NCBI GenBank assembly: GCA_964645765.1
Contig: CAZYBE010000027.1
Location: forward strand, 1 to 42,076
Direction of reading: 5' to 3'
DNA: 42,076 bases
Source: CAZGMN01 sp964645765
GTDB taxonomy: Bacteria > Acidobacteriota > Aminicenantia > Aminicenantales > Aminicenantaceae
The first letter of the stretch is position 1. Each line of letters begins with the position of its first letter. Below the pieces are notes generated by a model. The model was not told the DNA's origin, did no database searches, and saw nothing but the letters and a program-made list of their open reading frames with translations. The position numbers and the translations under genes are program-made. Of this stretch, positions 33,498 to 42,011 are shown one piece after another.

Positions 33498-33527
33498 ATT
33501 ATATACTAAGAAGGGTATTTTAGTAAA
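33498..33527 (-). promoter_or_regulatory. Promoter of gyrB-gyrA-GTPase
   Basis: On the minus strand TTTACT (33527-33522) and perfect TATAAT (33503-33498) are 18 bases apart. The leader would be about 70 bases. It diverges from the acyl-CoA synthetase promoter. Confidence 0.5.
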
Positions 33528-33685
33528 GGAAAATTACCCCTTTTTTTCCCCCCTATTTAATCCCATTTCCAAGCCATTTATCAGGGGAAAAATCGATATT
33601 ACAGACATTTCAGCCAAAGCACCTTTAGTGCCAGGGAACAGGAGAAAAAATGGGGAGAGAGATGTTCGTCTCGACACGAAATAGC

Positions 33686-33715
33686 TTGACAGTCTATTCT
33701 CCTCTTTTTTAAAAT
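33686..33715 (+). promoter_or_regulatory. Promoter of the acyl-CoA synthetase gene
   Basis: Perfect TTGACA (33686-33691), 18 bases, TAAAAT (33710-33715); the ATG is 28 bases further with AAGGAGGGAG ahead of it. Confidence 0.6.
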
Positions 33716-33743
33716 TGAGCCACCTTAAGACAAGGAGGGAGTC

Positions 33744-35522
33744 ATGGTCGAGACAATCGCTCAATTATTTCTCAATACAGTGAGATCCTACGTTAGAGAC
33801 GGGTTAATGCTTCATAAAAAAGAAGGCCGTTATCAGCCCATTTCAACTCAGGATTTTGCCAACAACGTTAAATATTTCTCTCTCGGGCTTAAGGGTTTGG
33901 GCTTGAAAGCCGGAGATAAGATGGTCATCCTTTCGGATTCCAGAGCAGAGTGGGTCATGGCTGATATCGGGAACTTGTGCCTGGGCGGGGTGACTGTCCC
34001 CATTTATACTTCCTTGGTGCCAGAGCAGATCAAATATATAATTAATGATTCTGATTCTAAGATTGTTGTCTTTTCTGATAGCCTCCAGTGGCAGAAGCTG
34101 AAAGCGATTAAAGACGAGTTAAAAAATGTCAGCCACTACATCACCTTCTTGCCTGAAGCGCCTGAAGGAGCCTTGACTTTTGCCCAGGTTATGGAAAGAG
34201 GGAAGAAACTTGCTCAGGAGAATCCGGGTCTTTTTGAGAAGATGACTCGGGAAGTCAAACCCGATGATCTGGCTTCAATCATCTACACCTCAGGCACAAC
34301 CGGGGTCCCCAAGGGAGTCATGCTGACTCACAGCAATTTCATCAGCAATGTTAAGGCGTGTGTGTCCGTTATCGAATTTTCAGAGAAGGATACTGTTCTT
34401 TCTTTTCTGCCTCTGTCTCATGTTCTGGAGAGGATGGTTACTTTTTGCTACCTTTATAAAGGCTGCACGATCGGCTATGCCGAGAGCATGGATACCTTGG
34501 CTGAAAACTTGCTTGAGGTTCGGCCGCATATTATGGTTAACGTTCCTCGTGTCCTTGAAAAGATCTATTCAAAAGTCATGGATAACGTTCTTCGGAGTTC
34601 GGCCTTGAAGAGAAAGATTTTCTTCTGGGCGGTTAAAGTCGGAAGGGAGTTTGCCAAAAGGAAACTTGGCCGTCAGCCCATTCCTGGATATCTCCAATTC
34701 AAGAGGAATCTAGCTCATAAGCTTGTTTATTCAAAGATTATCGAGAAGACTGGAGGAAGAGTCAGGTTTTTTATCTCGGGCGGCGCCCCTCTTTCCAAGG
34801 ACATCGCTGAATTCTTCTATGCGATGGGTCTGGTCGTCCTGGAGGGCTATGGATTAACAGAGACTTCTCCGGTTATATCAGTCAACACTTTTGATAATCC
34901 AAAGTTTGGAGCTGTAGGGAAGCTCATCCCCGATGTTGAAGTCAAGATTGCTGAGGATGGAGAGATTTTAACCAAAGGGCCAAACGTGATGAAGGGCTAC
35001 TACAAGAAAGAGAATGAAACCAGAGAAGCATTCAAAGGAGGATGGTTTCATACTGGAGATATCGGCCACCTGGATGAGGAGGGCTTTCTTGTTATCACGG
35101 ACAGGAAGAAAGACCTGATTGTCACTTCAGGCGGCAAGAATGTGGCTCCCCAGCCCATTGAGAATCTTTTAAAGCTCAGCCCTTATGTGTCCAATGCCGT
35201 GGTTCTTGGCGATAGAAGGCGGTTTATATCAGCTCTTGTCGTGCCTAATTTTGATAAGCTGAAAGAATACGCAACGACAAACGATATTCCTTTTGAGACA
35301 AACAGTGATTTGACCCGGAGCGAACAGGTCCTGAATTTCATGGAAAGAGAAATTGACCGCATCACTCCCAATCTTTCTTCTTACGAAAAGGTCAAAAAGA
35401 TCGCCCTTCTGGATAGAGATTTTGAGATAGAAAAAGGGGAGATGACTCCCACCTTGAAGGTTAAAAGAAATATTGTCGAGGAGAAGTATAAAGATATTAT
35501 CAATGCCCTTTACAAGGAATGA
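33744..35522 (+). CDS. Long-chain acyl-CoA synthetase (AMP-forming)
   Basis: The 592-residue protein belongs to the ANL superfamily, FadD/FACS group, which activates long-chain fatty acids to acyl-CoA through an acyl-AMP. Motifs in order: the phosphate loop YTSGTTGVPKG (about residue 180-190), a LPLSHVLERM segment, GAPLSKDIAEFF, EGYGLTETSP, and the hinge block HTGDIGHLDEEGFLVITDRKKDLIV (in parts HTGDIG and DRKKDLI). The C-terminal lysine domain is complete. It is probably membrane-associated and supplies acyl-CoA for the beta-oxidation genes seen elsewhere. Its last 13 bases overlap the end of the convergent zinc-ribbon gene. Confidence 0.93.
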   Translation: MVETIAQLFLNTVRSYVRDGLMLHKKEGRYQPISTQDFANNVKYFSLGLKGLGLKAGDKMVILSDSRAEWVMADIGNLCLGGVTVPIYTSLVPEQIKYIINDSDSKIVVFSDSLQWQKLKAIKDELKNVSHYITFLPEAPEGALTFAQVMERGKKLAQENPGLFEKMTREVKPDDLASIIYTSGTTGVPKGVMLTHSNFISNVKACVSVIEFSEKDTVLSFLPLSHVLERMVTFCYLYKGCTIGYAESMDTLAENLLEVRPHIMVNVPRVLEKIYSKVMDNVLRSSALKRKIFFWAVKVGREFAKRKLGRQPIPGYLQFKRNLAHKLVYSKIIEKTGGRVRFFISGGAPLSKDIAEFFYAMGLVVLEGYGLTETSPVISVNTFDNPKFGAVGKLIPDVEVKIAEDGEILTKGPNVMKGYYKKENETREAFKGGWFHTGDIGHLDEEGFLVITDRKKDLIVTSGGKNVAPQPIENLLKLSPYVSNAVVLGDRRRFISALVVPNFDKLKEYATTNDIPFETNSDLTRSEQVLNFMEREIDRITPNLSSYEKVKKIALLDRDFEIEKGEMTPTLKVKRNIVEEKYKDIINALYKE

Positions 35523-36229
35523 CCCGACTCTTTCTTTAGCCAGTAGAGAATCCTGCCGCAGTTTTCACAGAGAATAACTTTTTCCAGGCTCTTCAATTCG
35601 TTCAGAACCTGAGGTCTGATGCGGACATGACACATAGAGCAAAAATCATCATTGACGGGGGAGAGGGCGATACCGTTTTTTTTCGGAGAGATTTTAAGGT
35701 AGAGGCTGACCTGCTCTGAGGGAATCTTCGGCACGAGCTCGTCTTTTTCCTGGATCAAATTTTTTCTTTTCTCTTCGAATTCATTTCTCTTTTGTTGAAG
35801 AATGTCTTTCTCCTTTAAGAATTTCACTTGGCCTTCCTTGTATTTTCGGTCTGCGGTCTTGATTTCCTCCTCGATTTCGTCAGCAGCCAGCATTTCAGTG
35901 ATTATCTTTTCCTCCAGCGCGTCCACTTTTTTTTTGGCTTCTTCAATTTCTTTAAGGAGAGAGCTATACTCTTTGTTGGTTTTGACCTCATTGAGCTGGA
36001 GGTTATACTTGGATATTCTTACCTTTATATCTTTAACTTCAGCTTCTAAATCTCTTCGTTTTTTCTGGTTTTGAACCATTTTTTCTTTGGCCAGAGTGAT
36101 GATTTTCGAGCTCGTTTCAATTTTTTCATTGATTTTTTCAATCTGGGAGGGAATATTGTCGAGGAAAAGAGAAATATCCGTCATCTTTTTGTCAAGCTTC
36201 TGGAGATGGATCAGGTTGTCGAGGTCCAC
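35510..36229 (-). CDS. Coiled-coil protein with C4 zinc ribbon
   Basis: With GTG 36229 (GAGAGGA 7 bases upstream) the protein has 239 residues. Residues 5-175 are a long heptad-rich antiparallel coiled coil (e.g. EKINEKIETSSKI, LEAEVKDIKVRI, SLLKEIEEAKKK). The C-terminal zf-RING_7-like ribbon has CSMCHVRI and CENCGRILYW, giving four zinc ligands. This is the CT398-type family, often next to dnaG-rpoD, as here, with a suggested role in RNA or nucleic-acid handling that is not proven. The coding start lies only 20 bases after a tRNA 3' end on the same strand. Upstream frame to 36460 runs through the tRNA and was rejected. Confidence 0.85.
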   Translation of the reverse strand: MDLDNLIHLQKLDKKMTDISLFLDNIPSQIEKINEKIETSSKIITLAKEKMVQNQKKRRDLEAEVKDIKVRISKYNLQLNEVKTNKEYSSLLKEIEEAKKKVDALEEKIITEMLAADEIEEEIKTADRKYKEGQVKFLKEKDILQQKRNEFEEKRKNLIQEKDELVPKIPSEQVSLYLKISPKKNGIALSPVNDDFCSMCHVRIRPQVLNELKSLEKVILCENCGRILYWLKKESGHSL

Positions 36230-36249
36230 ATTTTTTCCTCTCAGCAAAA

Positions 36250-36321
36250 TGGGCCTACCAGGATTCGAACCTGGGACCTGCCGGTTATGAGCCGGTAGCT
36301 CTACCGCTGAGCTATAGGCCC
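36250..36321 (-). tRNA. tRNA with CAU anticodon (tRNA-Ile2 or tRNA-Met)
   Basis: On the minus strand the cloverleaf has acceptor GGGCCTA/TAGGCCC, D arm GCTCAGCGGTAGAGC, anticodon loop CTCATAA (CAU) closed by CCGG/CCGG, T arm CCAGGTTCGAATCCTGG and discriminator A. CCA is not encoded. The sequence resembles tRNA-Ile2 whose C34 becomes lysidine (GG-CC acceptor start, CGGCTCATAACCG arm), but an elongator Met tRNA cannot be excluded. It is probably co-transcribed with the zinc-ribbon gene 20 bases downstream. Confidence 0.88.
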
Positions 36322-36369
36322 TTTTTTCCTTATAACAAATATCAAATACCAAGTCAATTTTGGGTGAGA

Positions 36370-36546
36370 TTTTGGGAAATAGCCTCGCTCCCAATCGGAT
36401 TTTTAACGCCATCTCCATTCGCTCTTCTCGGCGGCTGCGCAACTCGCTTCGCTCAGACATGCTCGCCGCCCGACTCCGTCGGGTTCCCTCGAAGAGCGAA
36501 CTCCGATGGCTAAATCCTCAATGGTCGCTGCGGCTATTTCCCAAAA
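36370..36546 (+). repeat. Family A repeat, full-length copy
   Basis: A 177-base element bounded by TTTTGGGAAATAGCC and its exact inverted GGCTATTTCCCAAAA. The interior also pairs in part: CGCTCTTC with GAAGAGCG, and CCCGAC/GTCGGG around TCC near the middle. Other copies are partial: 7916-7977 (right half), 17592-17645 (left half), 23186-23227 (ends only). No transposase is present, and it looks like a non-autonomous hairpin element. Confidence 0.75.
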
Positions 36547-36628
36547 CTTGTCTCTCGAACATGGAAATACATTGTCACCAGTTTGGAAATGCTTCTCAAT
36601 GGAAGCTAAGAAGGAAGGGTAAAAATAA

Positions 36629-36669
36629 CAAAAAAGGGAACTGTCCCCTTTTCTGCTCTCATAGAGCAG
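36629..36669 (-). terminator. rpoD terminator: tandem hairpins
   Basis: After the rpoD stop come two hairpins on the minus strand: TCTGCTCT-ATG-AGAGCAGA (36669-36651), then GGGGACAGTTCCC (within 36652-36632) followed by a T-rich run. This is a good intrinsic terminator. The second hairpin is a member of the GGGGACAGTCCCC family. Confidence 0.65.
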
Positions 36670-36681
36670 ACTGACTTTATC

Positions 36682-38304
36682 TCAGTTATTATCGGTGAAG
36701 GACTTGAGCTTGCGGCTGCGAGTGGGATGTTTTAATTTTCTCAAGGCCTTGGCTTCAATTTGCCTGATTCTTTCACGAGTCACCTTGAATTGCTGACCGA
36801 CTTCTTCCAAAGTGTGCTCATTTCCGTCCCCGAGCCCGAATCTCATCCTCAAGACTTTTGCTTCTCTCTCTGTCAGAGATTTTAAGGCTTCCTCAATCTG
36901 CTCCCTGAGGTTGATGTTTATCACAGTATCAGGAGGAGAAGGGATGACCTTATCTTCTATGAAATCGCCCAGATGACTGTCTTCTTCTTCTCCGATAGGC
37001 GTCTCGAGCGAGATTGGCTCTTGGGCGATTTTTATGATTTTTCTCACCTTGTTGACTGACATGTCCATCTTTTTCGCTATCTCCTCACAACTGGGTTCTC
37101 TTCCAATCTCTTGGACAAGACTTCTTGAGACTCTGATCAGTTTATTAATGGTTTCTATCATATGGACCGGTATTCTTATCGTCCTTGCCTGGTCAGCAAT
37201 CGCTCGGGTTATAGCCTGCCTTATCCACCAGGTGGCATAGGTCGAAAATTTATATCCCCTTCGGTATTCGAACTTATCGACAGCTTTCATCAAGCCCATG
37301 TTTCCTTCTTGAATGAGGTCGAGAAACTGAAGCCCGCGGTTGCTGTATTTCTTAGCAATGGAAACCACGAGTCTCAGGTTGGCAGCAACAAGCTCTTTTT
37401 TTGCCTGATCGCTAATCTTTTTCCCTGTAGCGATAGCCCGGAGTGTTTTTCTTAATGCTTGGGAATCAAGCCCAATCTCTCGCTGGTGCATCCTGAGGGA
37501 TTTGTTGATTTCTTTGGTTTTCTGCTTTAGGTTTTCCTTTTCTTTTTTTCCTTTGGCGCGGTCGAGAGCCAGAGTCATCTCTTCTTTTGTTTCTTCTATT
37601 TCGTTGATGATTTTGAGCTTTTCTCGAAGATTATCGATGAGGGTTTCTCTGTGGGTGGAGCGGATATTGAGCTCTCTGATGAGACGGCTCATTTTCACAA
37701 TCAGGCGGCCTCGCTTATAGATATTTCTCTTTATCGGGGAGATATTATCTAGTTTAACGCTGAGGCTCCTGATCTTCTTGATTTTAGCCAGGATTTGCTT
37801 CTTTTTTGCCTCGAGTTTCCCTTCGGCAATGTCATCTTCGCTAAGGTCAAACATTTCTAAGATATAATTTGGGTCTTCTTTTATTTTTTCTTCGAGGGCG
37901 AGGAGTTCGTTCAAAACCAGCCTTGTCTTGGAGAGGGCTTTGATGATAGTCTTTTCACCTCTTTCTATTTCCCTGGCAATGGCAATTTCTCCCTCTCGGG
38001 TCAGGAGGGAAATACTTCCCATCTCCCTGAGATAGAGCTTGACAGGGTCGGTTGTTCGCTCCAAGCCCTGAAGAGTGATCAGGTTGCTCTTTCTTCTTTT
38101 GGGATGAACTTCTCCTTTTTTAGTGTCGAGGATTTTTATCCCATAGTCGTCCACAGAGCTGAGGAAATCGTCGAAATCCCCCTCGGCTTCCATGTCTTCC
38201 TGGAAGGTTTTGTCTATTTCTTCAAAAAGAAGATAGCCCTGTTTTCTCCCTTTGGAAAGAAGCTCTTGGATTTCGTCCTTTTGGTATTTGTTAGCCGGTG
38301 ACAA
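36682..38304 (-). CDS. rpoD: Primary sigma factor RpoD (sigma-70)
   Basis: The 540-residue protein carries a short region 1.1 at the N-terminus, region 1.2 (DPVKLYLREMGSISLLTREGEI), region 2 with DLIQEGNMGLMKAVDKF and YATWWIRQAI, region 3 (IGREPSCEEIAKKMDM) and region 4 with a helix-turn-helix (TLEEVGQQFKVTRERIRQIE). It recognises -35 and -10 boxes of housekeeping promoters. A TTG start at 38304 has AGGAG 7 bases upstream. It begins 2 bases after the dnaG stop, so the pair is an operon like the classical macromolecular synthesis operon without rpsU. Confidence 0.97.
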   Translation of the reverse strand: MSPANKYQKDEIQELLSKGRKQGYLLFEEIDKTFQEDMEAEGDFDDFLSSVDDYGIKILDTKKGEVHPKRRKSNLITLQGLERTTDPVKLYLREMGSISLLTREGEIAIAREIERGEKTIIKALSKTRLVLNELLALEEKIKEDPNYILEMFDLSEDDIAEGKLEAKKKQILAKIKKIRSLSVKLDNISPIKRNIYKRGRLIVKMSRLIRELNIRSTHRETLIDNLREKLKIINEIEETKEEMTLALDRAKGKKEKENLKQKTKEINKSLRMHQREIGLDSQALRKTLRAIATGKKISDQAKKELVAANLRLVVSIAKKYSNRGLQFLDLIQEGNMGLMKAVDKFEYRRGYKFSTYATWWIRQAITRAIADQARTIRIPVHMIETINKLIRVSRSLVQEIGREPSCEEIAKKMDMSVNKVRKIIKIAQEPISLETPIGEEEDSHLGDFIEDKVIPSPPDTVININLREQIEEALKSLTEREAKVLRMRFGLGDGNEHTLEEVGQQFKVTRERIRQIEAKALRKLKHPTRSRKLKSFTDNN

Positions 38305-38306
38305 TA

Positions 38307-40091
38307 TTAACTCCTCTCTTTTGTCGAAGATGTTTCATTGTTATAACCCAGATTTTGATAGCTTCGTTTCGATAATGATGACAATTGCCTGGTGATTTCC
38401 TGTCTCTGGCTGAGGAGAGCCCGAAGTTTTTCTTTCTCTCCGTTTCTCTCTGACTTAATGATTTCAGCTTTCAATTCCTTGGAGCGATTTTCGAGTGAAA
38501 ATTGTCTTAAGGCGTTGATGCATTCAAAGGCCTCCTCGACGGTCGCAGGTTGCTCTTTTTCCAGAAGAACCCTGGATAGAGAACTCAGGAGAATGGCATC
38601 TATTTTTTCTTTTAATTCATGGTGGCTTGGCTTTTTGCCGTTTTTAAAACAATTGGAGAGGGCAATAAAAATGGGCTTGCCCTTCAGGTCTCGAATATCC
38701 TCTTCTTTTATCTCTTCAAAAACATAAGGAGCAATATCCTCGTCCTCGTAGAGAATTTGAAGGAGCCTTTTTTCAGCAGGGAGAAATGGTTCTTTTTCCT
38801 CGGCTTTCTCCTCTCTGGATTTCTGCTGGATTATTCTGCGCAGTGCTCCTTCATCGATGGAAAGATATTCACTGACTTTTTTTAAATATTCGCTGCGGGT
38901 GATTGAGTCAGGGATCTTCGCGACCTCCCTCACCACGAGCCTGGCAACTCTTGCTTTCTCTTCAGGGCTGTCGTCCTTTTTTTCTTGGAGGAAAGAATCG
39001 ATCAGGAACCTTAGACTTGGAGCGCTCTTTAAAATAAGGCTTTTGTATTCGTCAGCGCCGTATTTTCTGATGAAGTTATCGGGGTCAACGTCCTGGGGCA
39101 AAAGCACCACTTTAGCTTGAAGACCTTTTTCAAAACAGAGAGAAACCGCACGGCCTGCCGCACTCCTGCCTGCCGAATCTCCATCATAGCTGACGATCAT
39201 CCTTGGGGCAAAGCGCAAGGCGAGCAAAGTCTGGTCTGAGGTTAAACTTGTTCCGAGAGAGGCGGCAGCATTTGTTATTCCAGCTTGATAAACAGAGATG
39301 AAATCCGTGTATCCTTCGACAAGGATCAACTCGCCTCGCTCCCGAATAGATTCTTTACAGAAGTTCATTCCATAGAGAATTCTTCCCTTGGAGTAGACCG
39401 GCGTGTCCGGCGAATTGAGGTATTTCGGGTCATCATCGAAGATGGTTCTTCCGCCAAAGGCGACGACTTTTCCGGTGAGGTCGAATATGGGAAAAATGAC
39501 CCTCCCTCTGAAGCGGTCATAGTAGCTCGCTTTCTTTTGATTGAAAAGAACAAGCCCTCCCTTCTCCAGAAGTTTTGGGGAGACGCCTTTTGCTTGGAAA
39601 TGGGAGAGGAGGGAATCCCATGAGTTAAAGGCATAACCAATCTTCAGCTCCTGGATGATTTCCTCAGAGACTCCTCTCTTTTTAAGATAATCATGGGCTT
39701 TCTCGCCTTCTGCGCTTGTGAAAAGATTTTTCTTGAAAAAAGCAAGCGTTTCTTCGTTGATTTTGAATAGTTGTTCTTCCAGCTTGCGCAATTGGGGAGA
39801 GACCTTGCTTTGCTGGGGAAGAGCAATGTTATACTTTTGAGCCAGGCTCCTCAGCGCTTCTGGAAAACTGAGGTTTTCCTTTTCCATGATGAGAGTAAAG
39901 ATGTCTCCTCCTGCTCCGCAGCCGAAACAGTGAAAGAGTTGCTTCTCATCATCAACAGTGAACGAGGGGTCCTTCTCAGAGTGAAAAGGGCAAAGACCGA
40001 CATATTTTTTCCCTCGCTTCTTGAGTGTCGTGTAGCGAGAGGCGATGTCGACAATATTCGCCACTTGTCTAATCTGGTCAATAATTTCCAT
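38307..40091 (-). CDS. dnaG: DNA primase
   Basis: The 594-residue protein synthesises RNA primers for replication. The CHC2 zinc domain reads CPFHSEKDPSF and FHCFGCGAGGD. The RNA polymerase domain has the TOPRIM signature EGYTDFISVYQAG and DGDSAGRSA. The C-terminal helicase-interacting region is a loosely conserved helical part. ATG 40091 gives the normal N-terminus. It is first in the operon with rpoD, behind a near-consensus promoter. Confidence 0.96.
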   Translation of the reverse strand: MEIIDQIRQVANIVDIASRYTTLKKRGKKYVGLCPFHSEKDPSFTVDDEKQLFHCFGCGAGGDIFTLIMEKENLSFPEALRSLAQKYNIALPQQSKVSPQLRKLEEQLFKINEETLAFFKKNLFTSAEGEKAHDYLKKRGVSEEIIQELKIGYAFNSWDSLLSHFQAKGVSPKLLEKGGLVLFNQKKASYYDRFRGRVIFPIFDLTGKVVAFGGRTIFDDDPKYLNSPDTPVYSKGRILYGMNFCKESIRERGELILVEGYTDFISVYQAGITNAAASLGTSLTSDQTLLALRFAPRMIVSYDGDSAGRSAAGRAVSLCFEKGLQAKVVLLPQDVDPDNFIRKYGADEYKSLILKSAPSLRFLIDSFLQEKKDDSPEEKARVARLVVREVAKIPDSITRSEYLKKVSEYLSIDEGALRRIIQQKSREEKAEEKEPFLPAEKRLLQILYEDEDIAPYVFEEIKEEDIRDLKGKPIFIALSNCFKNGKKPSHHELKEKIDAILLSSLSRVLLEKEQPATVEEAFECINALRQFSLENRSKELKAEIIKSERNGEKEKLRALLSQRQEITRQLSSLSKRSYQNLGYNNETSSTKERS

Positions 40092-40128
40092 GGATTATCG
40101 TTGCGCGGGTCTTTAAATAATTTATATT

Positions 40129-40157
40129 AATATAAGGACGGCTGACACAATTGTCAA
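40129..40157 (-). promoter_or_regulatory. Promoter of dnaG-rpoD
   Basis: On the minus strand perfect TTGACA (40157-40152), 17 bases, TATATT (40134-40129). The -35 box is part of a TGACA/TGTCA inverted repeat (40143-40156). Confidence 0.65.
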
Positions 40158-40217
40158 GCATCTAAGTCATTAAAAAATAAAAAGAAAAGGCTTATAACCG
40201 AACGAGACAAAGTTGGC

Positions 40218-40961
40218 TCAGAGATGGTTGATCAAGCTTGCCAGATACCCTGCCCCGAAGCCGTTGTCAATGTTGACCACTCCCACTCCTCCAGGGCAAG
40301 AGTTGAGCATGGCCAGAAGAGCTGCCATCCCCTTCAAGCTTGCTCCGTAGCCAACACTGGTGGGGACGGCGATGATTGGAACATTGACGATTCCGGCAAT
40401 AACGCTGGGCAGAGCTCCCTCCATCCCGGCGACAACAACAACCACCCGGGCTCCCTTGATTTTTTCGTATTCCCCGAAAAGCCGGTGAATGCCGGCGACT
40501 CCGACATCGTATATTTTCTCGACCTCGTTGCCCAGGATATCGCAGGTCGCGGCAGCCTCTTCGGCAACAGGAACATCCGATGTCCCTGCGGTTAAAATAA
40601 CGACCTTCCCTTTTCCAGGCACAGGCTTTTGTTGTCTTAGATAGATGACCTTGGCTAAAGAATTATAGCGCACTTTAGGCATTTTTTTGGCTAAAGCCTT
40701 AAAGATTTCTGGCCCGACTTTGGTGATAAGCAGGTTGCTCCCTTTTTTGATAATCTCTCGGGCAATTTTTAAAATCTGGTCTTCAGTTTTTCCTTGGCCA
40801 TAGATGAACTCGGGAAAGCCTTTTCTGAGTTCGCGGTGGTGGTCGATTTTGGCAAAGCCCAGGTCTTGATAGGGGTAATCTTTTAGGAGGTTCAGAGCTT
40901 CTTCGGGGGAAATCTTTTTCCAGTAAACTTTGTTCAGGATGTCTTTGAGTTGGGATTTCAT
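40218..40961 (-). CDS. larB: LarB: pyridinium-3,5-biscarboxylic acid mononucleotide synthase
   Basis: The 247-residue protein has an N-terminal helical region and a C-terminal PurE-like (AIR carboxylase) domain, as in LarB, which carboxylates and hydrolyses nicotinic acid adenine dinucleotide in nickel-pincer cofactor synthesis. Signatures: GFPEFIYGQGKT, LTAGTSDVPVAEEAA, VVVVAGMEGALPSVI, TSVGYGASLKGMAALLAML and CPGGVGVVNIDNGFGAG. No larC, larE or lactate racemase gene is in the window, so the cofactor user is unknown. It diverges from lpxC. Confidence 0.9.
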   Translation of the reverse strand: MKSQLKDILNKVYWKKISPEEALNLLKDYPYQDLGFAKIDHHRELRKGFPEFIYGQGKTEDQILKIAREIIKKGSNLLITKVGPEIFKALAKKMPKVRYNSLAKVIYLRQQKPVPGKGKVVILTAGTSDVPVAEEAAATCDILGNEVEKIYDVGVAGIHRLFGEYEKIKGARVVVVVAGMEGALPSVIAGIVNVPIIAVPTSVGYGASLKGMAALLAMLNSCPGGVGVVNIDNGFGAGYLASLINHL

Positions 40962-41003
40962 TTTTGCAATTCTATCAAATCTCCATGAATAAAGCTACAC
41001 TCG

Positions 41004-41026
41004 AAAAGCGGACTGTCCCCTTTTTT
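41004..41026 (+). repeat. GGACTGTCCCC-type hairpin, degenerate copy
   Basis: A copy of the GGGGACAGTCCCC family (AAAAGCGGACTGTCCCCTTTT core) lies between the divergent larB and lpxC genes, so it is not after a stop codon here. Confidence 0.5.
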
Positions 41027-41123
41027 AAGTAAGGGTTTTAAGTTATACTTTAAAAAACAAGAAGTTCCTTGTTTGAATTTCAACAAAGCATATAGAGAGA
41101 GTGAATACTTTATCAGGCAGGCG

Positions 41124-41984
41124 ATGAAAGAAAAAAGCACTATCCAGAAAGAGGTTCGTCTCTCCGGAGTCGGCATCCATTCTGGGGAGAAGGCCGATAT
41201 CTTTTTAAGGCCAAGCTCCAGAGGAGAAATCGTCTTCTGTCGGAGCGACCTTGGGAACCTCGAACTCCATATCGACCCAAAAAAGACTGAGGCTGAAAAT
41301 TCAACTTCTCTCGTCTCCAAAGGTTGCAAGATTCAGACTGTTGAACATTTGCTCGCTGTTCTCTATATGTTCGGAATTGATAGCCTGGTTATAGAGCTAA
41401 ACGGTCCTGAGATTCCTGCGATGGACGGGAGTGCTTCTCCTTTTGTCCAAGCTATCCTCGATGCCGGGGTCAGACGTCTTCCCCAAGAGAAGAAGGCGGC
41501 AAAGATTCTTAAGCCTTTCACCATTGAGCAAGAGGATGCTTTCCTTTGCTTTTTCCCCGACTCTGGTTTTAGAATAACCTATTCTATTGAATATGATCAC
41601 CCTCTTATTCGCAGACAGGAACTGAGTCTTGAGTTAAATTTGGAGAGATTTATCACAGAGATTGCACCTGCACGGACTTTTGGATTCTTGAAGGATGTCC
41701 CTTCGCTCAGAAGTCAGGGATTGGCTGCAGGCGGCACGCTTGACAACGCAGTTATTCTCGATGAGAAAGGCGTCATGAGCGGCCCCTTGCGATATCCTGA
41801 TGAATTTGTGCGCCATAAGATTCTGGATTTGATAGGCGACCTGTCCCTTTTTGGCTCTCCTCTTTTGGGACATTTCAAAGCGCATAAGGCAGGCCACAAT
41901 CTTCATCTCAAGGCTATTCGTTTTCTTCTGGACAATCCTGAGTATTGGACATATGAGAAAATGGGGACAGTCCCTTTTTATTAA
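41124..41984 (+). CDS. lpxC: UDP-3-O-acyl-N-acetylglucosamine deacetylase
   Basis: With ATG 41124 the 286-residue protein is a full-length LpxC, the zinc deacetylase that commits to lipid A synthesis. The N-terminus (TIQKEVRLSGVGIHSGE) matches the family. Zinc ligands are expected in TVEHLLAVLY (His) and FVRHKILDLIGD (His and Asp), and the catalytic His in GHFKAHKAGHNLH. An upstream TTG frame start at 41073 adds 17 residues and was rejected; TATACT at 41044-41049 may be the -10. The last residues KMGTVPFY come from a GGGGACAGTCCC hairpin, so the normal C-terminus was replaced or extended by the repeat. Confidence 0.92.
   Translation: MKEKSTIQKEVRLSGVGIHSGEKADIFLRPSSRGEIVFCRSDLGNLELHIDPKKTEAENSTSLVSKGCKIQTVEHLLAVLYMFGIDSLVIELNGPEIPAMDGSASPFVQAILDAGVRRLPQEKKAAKILKPFTIEQEDAFLCFFPDSGFRITYSIEYDHPLIRRQELSLELNLERFITEIAPARTFGFLKDVPSLRSQGLAAGGTLDNAVILDEKGVMSGPLRYPDEFVRHKILDLIGDLSLFGSPLLGHFKAHKAGHNLHLKAIRFLLDNPEYWTYEKMGTVPFY
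41958..41981 (+). terminator. GGGGACAGTCCC hairpin at the lpxC end
   Basis: The palindrome GGGGACAGTCCC followed by five T and a stop TAA lies at the 3' end of lpxC. A stem plus T-run fits an intrinsic terminator, and the sequence also encodes the last residues of LpxC. Confidence 0.5.
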
Positions 41985-42011
41985 CATAATATCAAGATGA
42001 TTGTTAGGGTG

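Noticed and set aside
35510..36460. Longer frame of the zinc-ribbon protein
   Set aside because: The extra N-terminus is translated through a tRNA gene and a repeat; GTG 36229 has a proper ribosome binding site.
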